DNA of 64,000 nt from SHLQ01 sp964610745 (GCA_964610745.1 CAZSYL010000005.1:1-64000); one strand, 5' to 3'. Counted from the stretch's first letter, positions 1 through 6,900 are shown. Numbers and translations: made by a program. The notes: a model not told the origin generated them from the sequence alone.

Positions 1-1
1 A

Positions 2-92
2 ACCGGCCTAGCCAGACCAAACGGCGCGGAAAACACCGCACACCCGCACACACCAACGCCACCGGCCTAGCCAGACCAAACGGCGCGGAAAA
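2..92. repeat. Two copies of a 32-bp direct repeat, period 59 bp
   Basis: An identical 32-bp sequence beginning ACCGGCCTAGCC and ending GGCGCGGAAAA occurs at 2-33 and 61-92. The 27 bp between the copies is a C/A-rich simple stretch. The second copy ends just beyond the stop codon of the glycerophosphodiesterase gene. The window starts at the first copy, so the array may continue upstream. With two copies it could be a minisatellite, the end of a longer array, or a duplicated 3' region. Confidence 0.8.
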
Positions 93-93
93 T

Positions 94-774
94 TCAGCTC
101 AGGGCTTGAACAGCGACGTCGGGGACGTTCGTGATGATTCCGCCTACGCCCATCTTCACGAGTTCGACCATGCGCTCGGGGTCGTCGACCGTCCAGACAT
201 TGACATCGAGGTCGGCTTCAGTAGCGGCTTCAATCCAGCGCGGCGTGACTAGTGCATCCCAGGGGTTGATCGCTCCATGGGAGTGAGCGGTCACTCGACC
301 GATCGAGACCTCGGGACCAGTGTCGTCCATTGTGATGAACGCCGTCGGCAGGTGTGGATCAAGGTCTCGAACAGCGTTCACGGCGCCCATATCGAACGAA
401 CTGATGAGGATCTTCTCTGTTGCAAGGTGCTCCCGCGCTGTTCTAATGACGCCGGGGACCATCGTGTGCTCGGGGTCGAAGCTGTCGAGTGCGGGGTCGT
501 TTTTGATCTCGATGTTGACGCCCAGGTCCCCGCACACCGCCAATGCTTCGGCGAGGCTGGGAACGAAATCAGGAAGGTCGGAGAACGCAACATCCTTGAG
601 CCACGTGCCATCCTCTAGCTCCTCGTCGTGGAACACCGCGAGCTGGCCATCGGCGGTTTGTTGTACGTCGAGTTCGACCCAGTCAGCGCCGAGGTCGGCC
701 GCACCGGTGAAGGCTTCGAGTGTGTTCTCTGTGAAAGCTGCCGAGGCACCGCGGTGGCCGATAATTCGCGTCAT
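94..774 (-). CDS. Glycerophosphodiester phosphodiesterase (GDPD family)
   Basis: A 226-residue cytosolic GDPD-family TIM barrel, predicted to hydrolyse glycerophosphodiesters to glycerol-3-phosphate and an alcohol. The N-terminus carries the family signature: HRG at residues 7-9, ENT at 15-17, the metal-ligand pair in ELD at 34-36, the catalytic HD at 49-50 and EIK at 89-91. The C-terminal WTVDDPERM and GGIITNVPD strands are also typical. The chosen ATG at 774 starts directly at the family's first strand and lies 6 nt after a minus-strand -10 box TACCAT (781-786), so the mRNA is probably leaderless. A TTG 42 nt upstream would add an unconserved tail. There is no signal peptide. The substrate is not determinable from sequence. 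Confidence 0.9.
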   Translation of the reverse strand: MTRIIGHRGASAAFTENTLEAFTGAADLGADWVELDVQQTADGQLAVFHDEELEDGTWLKDVAFSDLPDFVPSLAEALAVCGDLGVNIEIKNDPALDSFDPEHTMVPGVIRTAREHLATEKILISSFDMGAVNAVRDLDPHLPTAFITMDDTGPEVSIGRVTAHSHGAINPWDALVTPRWIEAATEADLDVNVWTVDDPERMVELVKMGVGGIITNVPDVAVQALS

Positions 775-1104
775 GGATCGATGGTACCGATTTGGCTTGG
801 GCGATGTGTGAGACAACGGACCCAGCCCGAGTTAGACAGGCGTCACAGCCTGCGCAATTCCGCGTCACAGCCTGCGGAGTATCGCGTCACAGCCTGTGGA
901 GTATCGCGTCACAGCCTGTCTTTTGGGTCGAGTTTTCGGACCCGCAAATTACACCGATGTAACACTAAAAGTAGGGATCTCACTACAAAGAGCGAGGAAA
1001 TGCTTGCTACGCAAAGTGCACGGATATACATTCTGCGTAGCGAGTTACGTTCTGGGCATGTTGGGCGGCATGGGCATGGGACTAATTCGATGCGTGGAGG
1101 AAAC
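775..1104. promoter_or_regulatory. Intergenic regulatory region between GDPD and whiB
   Basis: These 330 bp separate divergent genes and hold no credible ORF. They contain the GDPD -10 box (781-786), four 22-bp direct repeats (840-920), an inverted repeat TTACA-CCGA-TGTAA at 949-962, and an A/T-richer stretch leading to the whiB ribosome binding site GGAGG at 1096-1100. The repeat and palindrome arrangement suggests regulator binding sites for whiB. Confidence 0.55.
840..920. repeat. Four tandem 22-bp repeats upstream of whiB
   Basis: Units begin at 840, 862, 884 and 906. All four share the core GCGTCACAGCCTG. Units 2 and 3 are identical except for one C/T change, unit 1 diverges in its second half and unit 4 is truncated. 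A 22-bp period is about two helical turns, which would put all the cores on one face of the DNA, as in arrayed regulator sites. The first unit also makes a local inverted repeat, CAGGC-GTCACA-GCCTG. Confidence 0.75.
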
Positions 1105-1431
1105 GTGTCACTTTCAATTGAAGATCCAGCGGTATTCCCAACTCGGGAGTCCATCGAGCCAAAGGTGTGGCGCAGTGATGCGGCATGTCGAGATACCGAT
1201 CCAGATCTCTTCTTCCCGGTTGGACAAACCGGCCCGGCAATCGAGCACATCGAGAACGCCAAGGCCGTTTGTCAGACGTGTGTCGTCAAGATTGAGTGTC
1301 TTGAATACGCGCTGATGACCAACCAGGACGCAGGCATCTGGGGCGGACTCACCGAAGACGACCGTCGCAAGATCCGTCGTGAGCGCCGCAAGGCCAACCG
1401 AGCAGCCCAGGCTGCTGCTCAGCAGAAGTAA
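1105..1431 (+). CDS. WhiB-family [4Fe-4S] transcriptional regulator
   Basis: A 108-residue WhiB-like protein, an actinobacteria-specific iron-sulfur transcription factor that usually acts with the primary sigma factor. Four cluster cysteines are present: C28 in DAACRD, then C56-x2-C59-x5-C65. They are followed by the GIWGG turn at 77-81 and a basic C-terminal tail (DDRRKIRRERRKANRAA) that binds DNA. The GTG at 1105 is preferred because GGAGG lies at 1096-1100; an ATG at 1090 would lie upstream of that site. The short length and basic tail resemble the WhiB1/WhiB2 class, but the paralogue cannot be assigned with certainty. The upstream repeats and palindrome may control it. Confidence 0.93.
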   Translation: MSLSIEDPAVFPTRESIEPKVWRSDAACRDTDPDLFFPVGQTGPAIEHIENAKAVCQTCVVKIECLEYALMTNQDAGIWGGLTEDDRRKIRRERRKANRAAQAAAQQK

Positions 1432-1466
1432 CGAGGTTCAACCGGCTTGCCGGGCTGAATCTAATC

Positions 1467-2315
1467 TCAGAAATCGAGTCGAAGCGCCAGGTCATAGACC
1501 TGGCGCTTCTTCGCGCCCGTCATCGCCACGACCGTTTCGACGGCATCGCGTCGACTCGCTCCCCCGTCGGCCTCGCGCTGCAACGCCTCCAACAACGAGT
1601 CGTCCGTCGAGGCAACAGGCGCTGACCCATCGATAACAACAACGAACTCACCGCGCGGTTCTCGATCTTCGTAAAGCACAACGGCTTCGGCTAGCGAACC
1701 CCGCCACACTTCTTCGTAGGTCTTGGTCAGCTCTCGGGCGAGCACGACACGCCGCTCTCCATCGAGAACAGCGGCAAGATCGGTCAGGGTGCGCACCAGG
1801 CGATGAGGCGCCTCGAAGAGCACCACCGTGCGAGACTCGTTCGCCAGTTCCGAGAGACGCGTCGACCGCTCAGCGCCTTTTCTTGGGAGAAACCCATCGA
1901 AACAGAACCGACCGGTGGCCAACCCACTCACGAGTAATCCGGCAAGCGCCGCACTCGATCCGGGAATTGCCTCAACCCGGTACCCAGCTTCGATGACCGC
2001 CTCAACAGCACGCTGGCCGGGATCCGAAACCGCTGGCGTCCCTGCGTCCGACACGAGTGCAACCACTTCGCCGCGGCCGATACGAGCCACGATTTCGGCG
2101 GCCGCAGCCGCTTCGGTGTGCTCGTTGCAGACGATGAACGGGTCATGGGCAATGCCGAAGTGGGAAAACAACGCACCCGTGCGGCGCGTGTCTTCGACGG
2201 CAACCGAGTCCGCATTTGTGAGGACGTCGATCGCCCGGGGCGACATGTCACCCATGTTCCCAATCGGGGTTGCGACCAGCAAGAGCCCCGGCTCTCGGCG
2301 AGAGCGATCTGTCAC
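1467..2315 (-). CDS. rsmI: 16S rRNA (cytidine-1402-2'-O)-methyltransferase RsmI
   Basis: A 282-residue SAM-dependent methylase of the tetrapyrrole-methylase fold. With RsmH it makes the m4Cm1402 modification in the ribosomal P site. Family signatures are LLLVATPIGNMGD at the N-terminus, EDTRRTG, VSDAGTPAVSDPG, GSSAALAGLLVSG, GFLPRKG and ELTKTYEE. The GTG at 2315 overlaps the TGA of the upstream DUF192 gene in GTGA (2312-2315), so the two are translationally coupled. Longer readings upstream only translate DUF192 in the wrong frame. Length is normal for RsmI. Confidence 0.95.
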   Translation of the reverse strand: MTDRSRREPGLLLVATPIGNMGDMSPRAIDVLTNADSVAVEDTRRTGALFSHFGIAHDPFIVCNEHTEAAAAAEIVARIGRGEVVALVSDAGTPAVSDPGQRAVEAVIEAGYRVEAIPGSSAALAGLLVSGLATGRFCFDGFLPRKGAERSTRLSELANESRTVVLFEAPHRLVRTLTDLAAVLDGERRVVLARELTKTYEEVWRGSLAEAVVLYEDREPRGEFVVVIDGSAPVASTDDSLLEALQREADGGASRRDAVETVVAMTGAKKRQVYDLALRLDF

Positions 2316-2662
2316 GCGATCGGGCTGGTTGATTCGCCGAGAATCTCCAGCTGAGCACCAGGTTCGATCTGCCAGTGTCTGAATCGGCCAGCGGTGGTCT
2401 CGATCGCGCACTTCGCACCGAACTCCACCTTCGAGACCCGGTGTTGCGGCATCGTGACGATTCGAAGCACCTTCATCTCGTCATCGCAGAAGGCCACATC
2501 GATCGGGAACCGCATGCCAATGGTGTGCACACTGCGGGTCTTATCAAGAAGGAGCGCTCCGTCGATTCTGTCTCGTCCGAGGAGACCCTTTGTTCGGGAA
2601 CGAACCGAGTCTGCCCGCTCCACCGACGCGAGAACCGTCCCTTCGTGAACCAGCCATGCCAT
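2312..2662 (-). CDS. DUF192 family protein
   Basis: A 116-residue DUF192 protein of unknown biochemical role. The family core is visible in SVHTIGMRFPIDVAFCD followed by MKVLRIVTMPQHRVS and the C-terminal AIETTAGRFRHWQIEPGAQLEI. No signal peptide is present, unlike some exported DUF192 members. The ATG at 2662 sits 7 nt after a minus-strand -10 box TAAGCT (2670-2675), so the message is probably leaderless. It is the first gene of a two-gene unit, and its stop overlaps the rsmI start. Confidence 0.85.
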   Translation of the reverse strand: MAWLVHEGTVLASVERADSVRSRTKGLLGRDRIDGALLLDKTRSVHTIGMRFPIDVAFCDDEMKVLRIVTMPQHRVSKVEFGAKCAIETTAGRFRHWQIEPGAQLEILGESTSPIA

Positions 2663-2731
2663 AGCGGCGAGCTTAGGACTTGGACTGGTCAGAGAACGAA
2701 TGGAGCGACCGCCGGTAGGCTCGTGCACCGT

Positions 2732-3805
2732 ATGGAACGATTTGGATTCGTCGGACTTCCTAACGCAGGAAAGTCATCACTATTCAACGCACTCGCTGGC
2801 GGTGGCGCGCTCGCTGCCCCTTACGCGTTTGCCACCACCGACCCCAACGTTGGTGTGGCAAAGGTATTCGACGAGCGGGTCGATGCGCTCTCTGAAATGT
2901 CGGGGTCTCAGAAGCTCATCCATGCCAGTGTGCAGTTCAACGACATCGGTGGCCTCGTAGAGGGAGCAAGCCAGGGCGAAGGTCTGGGCAACAAGTTCCT
3001 CGCCGGAATCCGCGAGGTCGATGCCATCGTGTTTGTGCTTCGAGCGTTCCCCGACGACGACGTCCCCGGTCCAACCGATCCGCTCGAGCATTTGGGTGTC
3101 GTCGAAACCGAACTCGCGCTTGCCGACCTCGACACAGCCGAGAAGCAGCTCGAGAAGGTCGGACGCGCGGCCAGGGTCGACAAGTCCAAGGAGGGCGAGA
3201 CCGCCCTTCTCGAAAAGGTCGTCGAGCTGCTCAGCGATGGCACTCCGCTCTACAAGAGCGCGCTGACCGACGACGAGCGACTCGAACTGAAGCCCTTTTT
3301 CTTCCTGACCAACAAGCCTGTCCTCGCGGTCGTGAACATCGGCGAAGATCAACTCGAAGACGGCGAAGCGCTCGCCGCACCCGTCAGCGAAGCACTCGGT
3401 GGTGCCGAGGTCGTCGCGACGTGTGTCCAGCTCGAAGCCGAGGCGGCACAGCTCGACGACGACGAGCGTGCCGAAATGCTCGAAGGCCTCGGACTGGGCG
3501 AAGGTGCCATGCCTCGATTCATCCGCGCTGCCTACGAACTGATGGGCCTTCGCACGTACCTCACGACCGGCGAGAAGGAAACACGAGCTTGGACGTTCCG
3601 TGCAGGCTCGACGGCACCTCAAGCAGCGGGCGTTATCCACACCGATTTCGAACGAGGCTTCATCCGGGCTGAGACAATCAATTGGAAAGAGCTTGTCGAT
3701 GCGGGTTCGTGGGCAGCTGCTCGTGACAAGGGCCTGGTGCGTTCGGAAGGCAAGGACTACATCGTTGAGGATGGCGACGTGATGGAGTTCCGTTTCAACG
3801 TCTGA
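2732..3805 (+). CDS. ychF: Redox-regulated ribosome-associated GTPase/ATPase YchF (OLA1 family)
   Basis: A 357-residue Obg-family nucleotide hydrolase that prefers ATP in studied members and associates with ribosomes. The P-loop GLPNAGKSS is at residues 8-16, the G3 motif DIGGLVEGA starts at 71, and NKPVLAVVN stands in the YchF-type G4 position. The C-terminal TGS domain (about 270-357) ends in GKDYIVEDGDVMEFRFNV, nearly diagnostic for YchF. The ATG at 2732 starts at the canonical N-terminus. A TAGGCT box at 2716-2721 may be its -10, but the 10-nt spacing is longer than elsewhere in the window. Confidence 0.96.
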   Translation: MERFGFVGLPNAGKSSLFNALAGGGALAAPYAFATTDPNVGVAKVFDERVDALSEMSGSQKLIHASVQFNDIGGLVEGASQGEGLGNKFLAGIREVDAIVFVLRAFPDDDVPGPTDPLEHLGVVETELALADLDTAEKQLEKVGRAARVDKSKEGETALLEKVVELLSDGTPLYKSALTDDERLELKPFFFLTNKPVLAVVNIGEDQLEDGEALAAPVSEALGGAEVVATCVQLEAEAAQLDDDERAEMLEGLGLGEGAMPRFIRAAYELMGLRTYLTTGEKETRAWTFRAGSTAPQAAGVIHTDFERGFIRAETINWKELVDAGSWAAARDKGLVRSEGKDYIVEDGDVMEFRFNV

Positions 3806-3819
3806 ACTACGCTGTCGCA

Positions 3820-4833
3820 ATGGCTGAAGCCACGAAAGCCACCGAGGCTCTCAACCGGGCGATCTACTACCTCGACCGGCAGTTCGCGCCCAGGGAGAAG
3901 GTGCGGGCCTTCAAGAATGCCCGCGACGCAATCATCGAAATCGGTCCAGACGAAACTGCGCGTCGAGTCGAAGCGGGAACCATCACGGAGCTCACCGGCA
4001 TAGGTAAGTCCACAGCAGCGGTCATTACTCAGGCCATAGCTGGTGTCGACGACGGGTACCTGCACAAGCTCGACGTTGCGTCTGCGGTCCCCCTCGGTGC
4101 AGGAGCAGAATTGCGCGACAGCTTGAGAGGCGACTGCCATATGCACAGCGTTTGGTCAGATGGCGGCGCCCCGCTAGAAGAGATGGCACGGACCGCTCGA
4201 GAACTGGGTCATGACTATGTCGTCGCGACGGACCATTCGGCTCGACTGACGATCGCGCACGGTCTGAGCGAGGAACGGCTAGAGGCCCAACTCGAACTCC
4301 TCGACGATCTCAACCGCGAGATGACTCCGTTCCGAGTGTTGTCCGGTATGGAGGTCGACATCTTTGAAGACGGCTCACTCGATTTGTCAGACGACATGCT
4401 CGGGCGCCTAGATGTCGTGGTTGCCTCAGTCCATTCCAAGCTTGATCTCGACTCTGAGCTGATGACCCGACGCCTCGTGACCGCAGTCGCCAATCCCCAC
4501 GTCGACATTCTTGGCCACATGACCAACCGCCGCCTCAATGCCTCTGGTCGACCCCCGTCGAAGTTCAACGCCGAAGTCGTTTTCGCGGCATGTAAACAAT
4601 TCAACACCGCAGTCGAAATCAACTGTCGACCCGAGCGCCAAGACCCACCGGAGGAGCTGCTCGAGTTGGCTGTCGAATGGGACTGCTATATCTCGATCGA
4701 CACCGATGCTCACGCTCCCGGACAGCTGGAGTGGCAGGCTTATGGTTGTGACAAGGCAGTCCGCTGCGGAGTCAACCCCGACCGAATCATCAATACCTGG
4801 TCAGCCGACGAACTTCTCGCCTGGACGAACTAA
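3820..4833 (+). CDS. PHP-domain phosphoesterase with N-terminal HhH region (PolX-like without polymerase)
   Basis: 337 residues. An N-terminal helical region (1-65) contains a helix-hairpin-helix like TELTGIGKSTAAVI, as in family X polymerases. From about residue 104 a PHP metal-dependent phosphoesterase follows: GDCHMHS (D105, H107, H109), ATDHS (138-139), GMEVD, SVHSK, DILGHM, EINCRP and the final DTDAHAPGQL. The polymerase palm of bacterial PolX is absent, so this looks like the PHP half with the DNA-binding head. Histidinol-phosphatase-type activity is an alternative. It starts 6 nt after a -10 box TACGCT (3808-3813), indicating a leaderless mRNA, and lies 14 nt after ychF. Confidence 0.88.
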   Translation: MAEATKATEALNRAIYYLDRQFAPREKVRAFKNARDAIIEIGPDETARRVEAGTITELTGIGKSTAAVITQAIAGVDDGYLHKLDVASAVPLGAGAELRDSLRGDCHMHSVWSDGGAPLEEMARTARELGHDYVVATDHSARLTIAHGLSEERLEAQLELLDDLNREMTPFRVLSGMEVDIFEDGSLDLSDDMLGRLDVVVASVHSKLDLDSELMTRRLVTAVANPHVDILGHMTNRRLNASGRPPSKFNAEVVFAACKQFNTAVEINCRPERQDPPEELLELAVEWDCYISIDTDAHAPGQLEWQAYGCDKAVRCGVNPDRIINTWSADELLAWTN

Positions 4834-4919
4834 GACCACGAGCTCGGGTATTTCCCAAAGTCCAAGTCCCAAATTACCTATATCGATCTACGGAACGGCA
4901 GCTGTACTATAAAGGGTGT

Positions 4920-4962
4920 AGACGCTACAGGGATCCCGCCCCCTGTAGCGTCTGCCCTTTTT
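4920..4962 (+). ncRNA. Hairpin element 1: candidate tiny C-loop RNA or terminator
   Basis: A perfect 12-bp stem pairs GACGCTACAGGG (4921-4932) with CCCTGTAGCGTC (4941-4952) around the 8-nt loop ATCCCGCC. One more A-T pair can close the base, and TGCCCTTTTT follows, so it is an intrinsic-terminator shape. A -10-like TACTAT (4905-4910) just upstream would start a transcript of only about 45 nt. It could simply end the PHP gene mRNA 87 nt upstream. A covarying sister at 5061-5104 argues that the structure itself is selected. Confidence 0.6.
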
Positions 4963-5060
4963 GTGGCCATTGCCGGCACATAGCAACCCCGTTGGACGTG
5001 TGCGGGCCGCTCGATAGGAATTGCGCGACTTTCTGCTGATTTCGGCCGTCCTATATCCGT

Positions 5061-5104
5061 AAGCGCTGCAGGTAACCCGCCACCTGCAGCGTTTGCGTAT
5101 TTTT
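5061..5104 (+). ncRNA. Hairpin element 2: covarying sister of element 1
   Basis: A 13-bp stem (5061-5073 with 5082-5094, one G-T pair) encloses the loop AACCCGCC and is followed by GCGTATTTTT. Compared with element 1, several stem pairs differ with compensation, while the loop CCCGCC and stem and loop sizes are kept. A -10-like CTATAT lies at 5051-5056. It sits 73 nt before the bL37 start, so it could be a separate small RNA or an attenuator in the bL37 leader. Confidence 0.6.
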
Positions 5105-5177
5105 CAGGCAGCTACACACAGGATTTGTGCAGCGTTGTCGCGCTGTTTTGTTGAGGAAGCGGGATAACCTCATCAGA

Positions 5178-5267
5178 ATGTCGAAGCGCACCCAGAAGAA
5201 AAAGTTGAAGGCTCGTCGCTCGAAGGCCAACCACGGTCGCAAGCCAAACATGGGCCGCAACAGCTAA
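5178..5267 (+). CDS. Large-subunit ribosomal protein bL37 (actinobacterial)
   Basis: A 29-residue, extremely basic peptide: MSKRTQKKKLKARRS followed by KANHGRKPNMGRNS. The KANHGKRPN-like tail is the hallmark of bL37, the small extra 50S protein seen in mycobacterial ribosomes, where it binds 23S rRNA. Here the usual ANHGKRPN motif reads ANHGRKPN with a five-residue extension. It is much shorter than most automatic gene-length cutoffs. A nearby hairpin (5061-5104) may influence its transcription. Confidence 0.85.
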   Translation: MSKRTQKKKLKARRSKANHGRKPNMGRNS

Positions 5268-5314
5268 CTCGAATGATTCCGGACACGATGGCTCCCTAGA
5301 TTGAGAGTGGTGCC

Positions 5315-5455
5315 GTGTCCATAGTTGGAGTCTTTGCTATTGGCCTGATGGTGATCGTTCTCGCGATCGCCATCTTTTCTTTGGTGGTTCTCGCCATCAT
5401 TCCAATTGGTCGTTACCTCGAAAAGCGCAATGAGCGGACCGAAAAGGACGACTAG
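5315..5455 (+). CDS. Small single-helix membrane protein
   Basis: A 46-residue ORF beginning at GTG 5315. Residues 1-31 form one continuous hydrophobic helix (GVFAIGLMVIVLAIAIFSL and onwards), followed by a strongly charged tail, RYLEKRNERTEKDD, in the cytoplasm by the positive-inside rule. It lies 47 nt after bL37 on the same strand. The start has no strong ribosome binding site. The hydrophobic and then charged codon pattern with a clean stop suggests a real small protein of unknown role, but this needs proteomic or conservation support. Confidence 0.5.
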   Translation: MSIVGVFAIGLMVIVLAIAIFSLVVLAIIPIGRYLEKRNERTEKDD

Positions 5456-5515
5456 AGCGCAATCGTGAACCTTCAGCCAACGTGACAGACGCGTGAATTT
5501 GGCTTCCCGAATGCG

Positions 5516-5597
5516 CAAGTAGCTGATCCTTGGCTAGCTTGTTGACCCAGATGAAGGCAGGCCAAGACCGGCTTGCCTGCGCCACAAGCCGGAGGGG
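5516..5597 (+). promoter_or_regulatory. Structured leader with candidate H-type pseudoknot over the bmpA-like RBS
   Basis: Stem 1 pairs GCAGGC (5557-5562) with GCCTGC (5575-5580). Stem 2 pairs CCGGCTT (5568-5574), which lies in the loop of stem 1, with AAGCCGG (5586-5592). Connecting loops are 5 nt (CAAGA), 0 nt and 5 nt (GCCAC), geometry that suits a coaxial H-type pseudoknot. The 3' strand of stem 2 covers the first two G of the Shine-Dalgarno GGAGG (5591-5595), 8 nt before ATG 5604. A small extra hairpin is possible at 5516-5539. This is a translational-riboswitch-like arrangement with unknown ligand. Confidence 0.5.
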
Positions 5598-5603
5598 CCC
5601 CAA

Positions 5604-6746
5604 ATGCGCAGAAACAAGAAACTCATCCTCGCGCTGATTGCAGTGCTGAGCCTGATCGCCGCCGCGTGCGGAAGCTCGGCCGACACTGCCACCGACGCCG
5701 GGAGCGATACCGACGCCGGGAGCGACACCGCTGAAGATGACGCGGTCGAGCCGACAGGTGAAACCGTTGGTCTCGTATATGACATTGGTGGCCGAGGCGA
5801 CCTCTCGTTCAACGACTCAGCAGCTGAAGGACTCGATCGTGCCGAGGCCGAACTCGGCTTTGGGTTCACCGACCTTTCCCCAAACGACGATGGGTCAAAC
5901 CGCGCCGAGCTGCTGCAGCTCTCCGCTGAAGCGAACCCAATCGTGATCGGCGTTGGGTTCCTCTTCGAGGCCGACGCCGCAGCGACCGCCGCAGAGAACC
6001 CGGACACCAACTTCGCGGTCGTCGATTCGTCGATGATCGATTTCAGCCAGGACCCTCCTGCGCCGTATGGTCCGAACGTTGCGGGCCTTGTATTTGCTGA
6101 AGAGCAGGGTTCCTACCTTGTGGGCGTTGCAGCTGCTCTCAAGTCCGAGTCAAACCAGCTCGGCTTCATCGGCGGTGTCAGCGGCATTGGTCTCATCGAG
6201 AAGTTCGAGGCTGGCTTCCGCGCCGGTGCACTCTCGGTCAACCCCGACATCGAGATCGTTGCGGAGTACATCACCGCAGCACCTGACTTCGATGGCTTCA
6301 ACCAGCCAGACCGCGCCCAGGTCATTGCAACCACCATGTACGAAGGTGGAGCCGACATCATCTACCACGCAGCTGGCGGTGCTGGCAACGGCATGTTCCA
6401 GGCAGCAGCAGACTTCACCGATGACAGCGGCAGCAAGGTATGGGGCATCGGCGTTGACTCCGATCAGTTCCAGACCGTCGGCGTCAATAACCCTGAGCTC
6501 CAGGAGTTCATCCTGACCTCGATGCTCAAGCGTGTCGACGTCGCAGTCTTTGAAATTCTTCAGGCTCAGCAGGACGGCGAGTTCGTCGCTGGTCCGACCA
6601 CCTACGACCTCTCGGTCGACGGTGTTGGCTACGCCACCTCCGGCGGATTCGTCGACGACATCATCGACGATATCGAGGCCGCCAAGGCAGCGATCATCGC
6701 TGGTGACGTCACCGTCCCAACGGATCCAACCGAGGTTGGTGGCTGA
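5604..6746 (+). CDS. BmpA/PnrA-type nucleoside-binding lipoprotein of an ABC importer
   Basis: 380 residues. A lipoprotein signal peptide (MRRNKKLILALIAVLSLIAAAC, lipobox LIAAAC) is followed by an acidic Asp/Thr-rich linker (DTATDAGSDTD). The mature domain is the PnrA-like basic membrane protein fold: VGLVYDIGGRGDLSFNDSA, IVIGVGFLFEADA, NPDTNFAVVDS, GFIGGVSGIGLIEKFEAGFRAG and GADIIYHAAGGAGNGMFQAA. Members bind purine nucleosides extracellularly and hand them to the ATPase and permeases encoded just downstream. The ATG has GGAGG 8 nt upstream, inside the proposed pseudoknot. Family and operon support the role; exact ligand preference is inferred. Confidence 0.93.
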   Translation: MRRNKKLILALIAVLSLIAAACGSSADTATDAGSDTDAGSDTAEDDAVEPTGETVGLVYDIGGRGDLSFNDSAAEGLDRAEAELGFGFTDLSPNDDGSNRAELLQLSAEANPIVIGVGFLFEADAAATAAENPDTNFAVVDSSMIDFSQDPPAPYGPNVAGLVFAEEQGSYLVGVAAALKSESNQLGFIGGVSGIGLIEKFEAGFRAGALSVNPDIEIVAEYITAAPDFDGFNQPDRAQVIATTMYEGGADIIYHAAGGAGNGMFQAAADFTDDSGSKVWGIGVDSDQFQTVGVNNPELQEFILTSMLKRVDVAVFEILQAQQDGEFVAGPTTYDLSVDGVGYATSGGFVDDIIDDIEAAKAAIIAGDVTVPTDPTEVGG

Positions 6747-6799
6747 TCCCATCGGATCCTCATCGCCGTCGAGTGTGACGGCTTAGTGAAGTACTTCCA

Positions 6800-6863
6800 G
6801 ACCGGACTCATCCCGCTTTCCTCCCTTTGGGCGGATCGGGTAGGGTCCGGTCTCGGTCGTTTT
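6800..6863 (+). terminator. Large intercistronic hairpin between binding protein and ATPase
   Basis: GACCGGAC (6800-6807) pairs perfectly with GTCCGGTC (6845-6852). The interior can form a second smaller stem, and TTTT follows at 6860-6863. Such hairpins between a binding-protein gene and its ATPase usually act as partial terminators or RNA-stability elements that keep the binding protein in excess. The T run is short, so read-through is expected. Confidence 0.5.
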
Positions 6864-6885
6864 ACGCGGAGGTTTTGAAAGCGAC

Positions 6886-6900
6886 ATGACCAACCCATGA
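6886..6900 (+). CDS. Four-codon leader ORF coupled to the ABC ATPase start
   Basis: ATG ACC AAC CCA TGA sits between the Shine-Dalgarno GGAGG (6868-6872) and the ATPase. Its stop overlaps the ATPase start codon in ATGA (6897-6900). The GGAGG is too far from ATG 6897 (24 nt) for normal initiation, so translation of this minicistron followed by re-initiation would explain how the ATPase is started. No function of the peptide is implied. An unusual RNA fold bringing GGAGG closer is the alternative. Confidence 0.35.
   Translation: MTNP

Larger units (their letters stand above)
4834..5177. other. 344-bp gene-free region holding two related hairpins
   Basis: No protein gene is visible. The stretch carries two homologous stem-loops with C-rich loops (4920-4962 and 5061-5104), each preceded by a T/A-rich -10-like box and followed by a T run. 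The remaining sequence shows no recognised element. Confidence 0.6.

Noticed and set aside
2..92. CRISPR array from the two 32-bp repeats
   Set aside because: Only two copies, the spacer is simple C/A-rich sequence, and no cas gene is visible. Kept as plain direct repeats.
2780..3820. Long antisense reading frames (for example opposite ychF, and 37927-39183 and 44556-45290 on the minus strand)
   Set aside because: They lack family motifs and lie opposite well-supported genes; high-GC codon bias produces such shadows.
4920..5104. Calling the twin hairpins a 6C RNA outright
   Set aside because: 6C RNA has two linked hairpins with at least six C in each loop; here each loop has CCCGCC and the hairpins are 140 bp apart.
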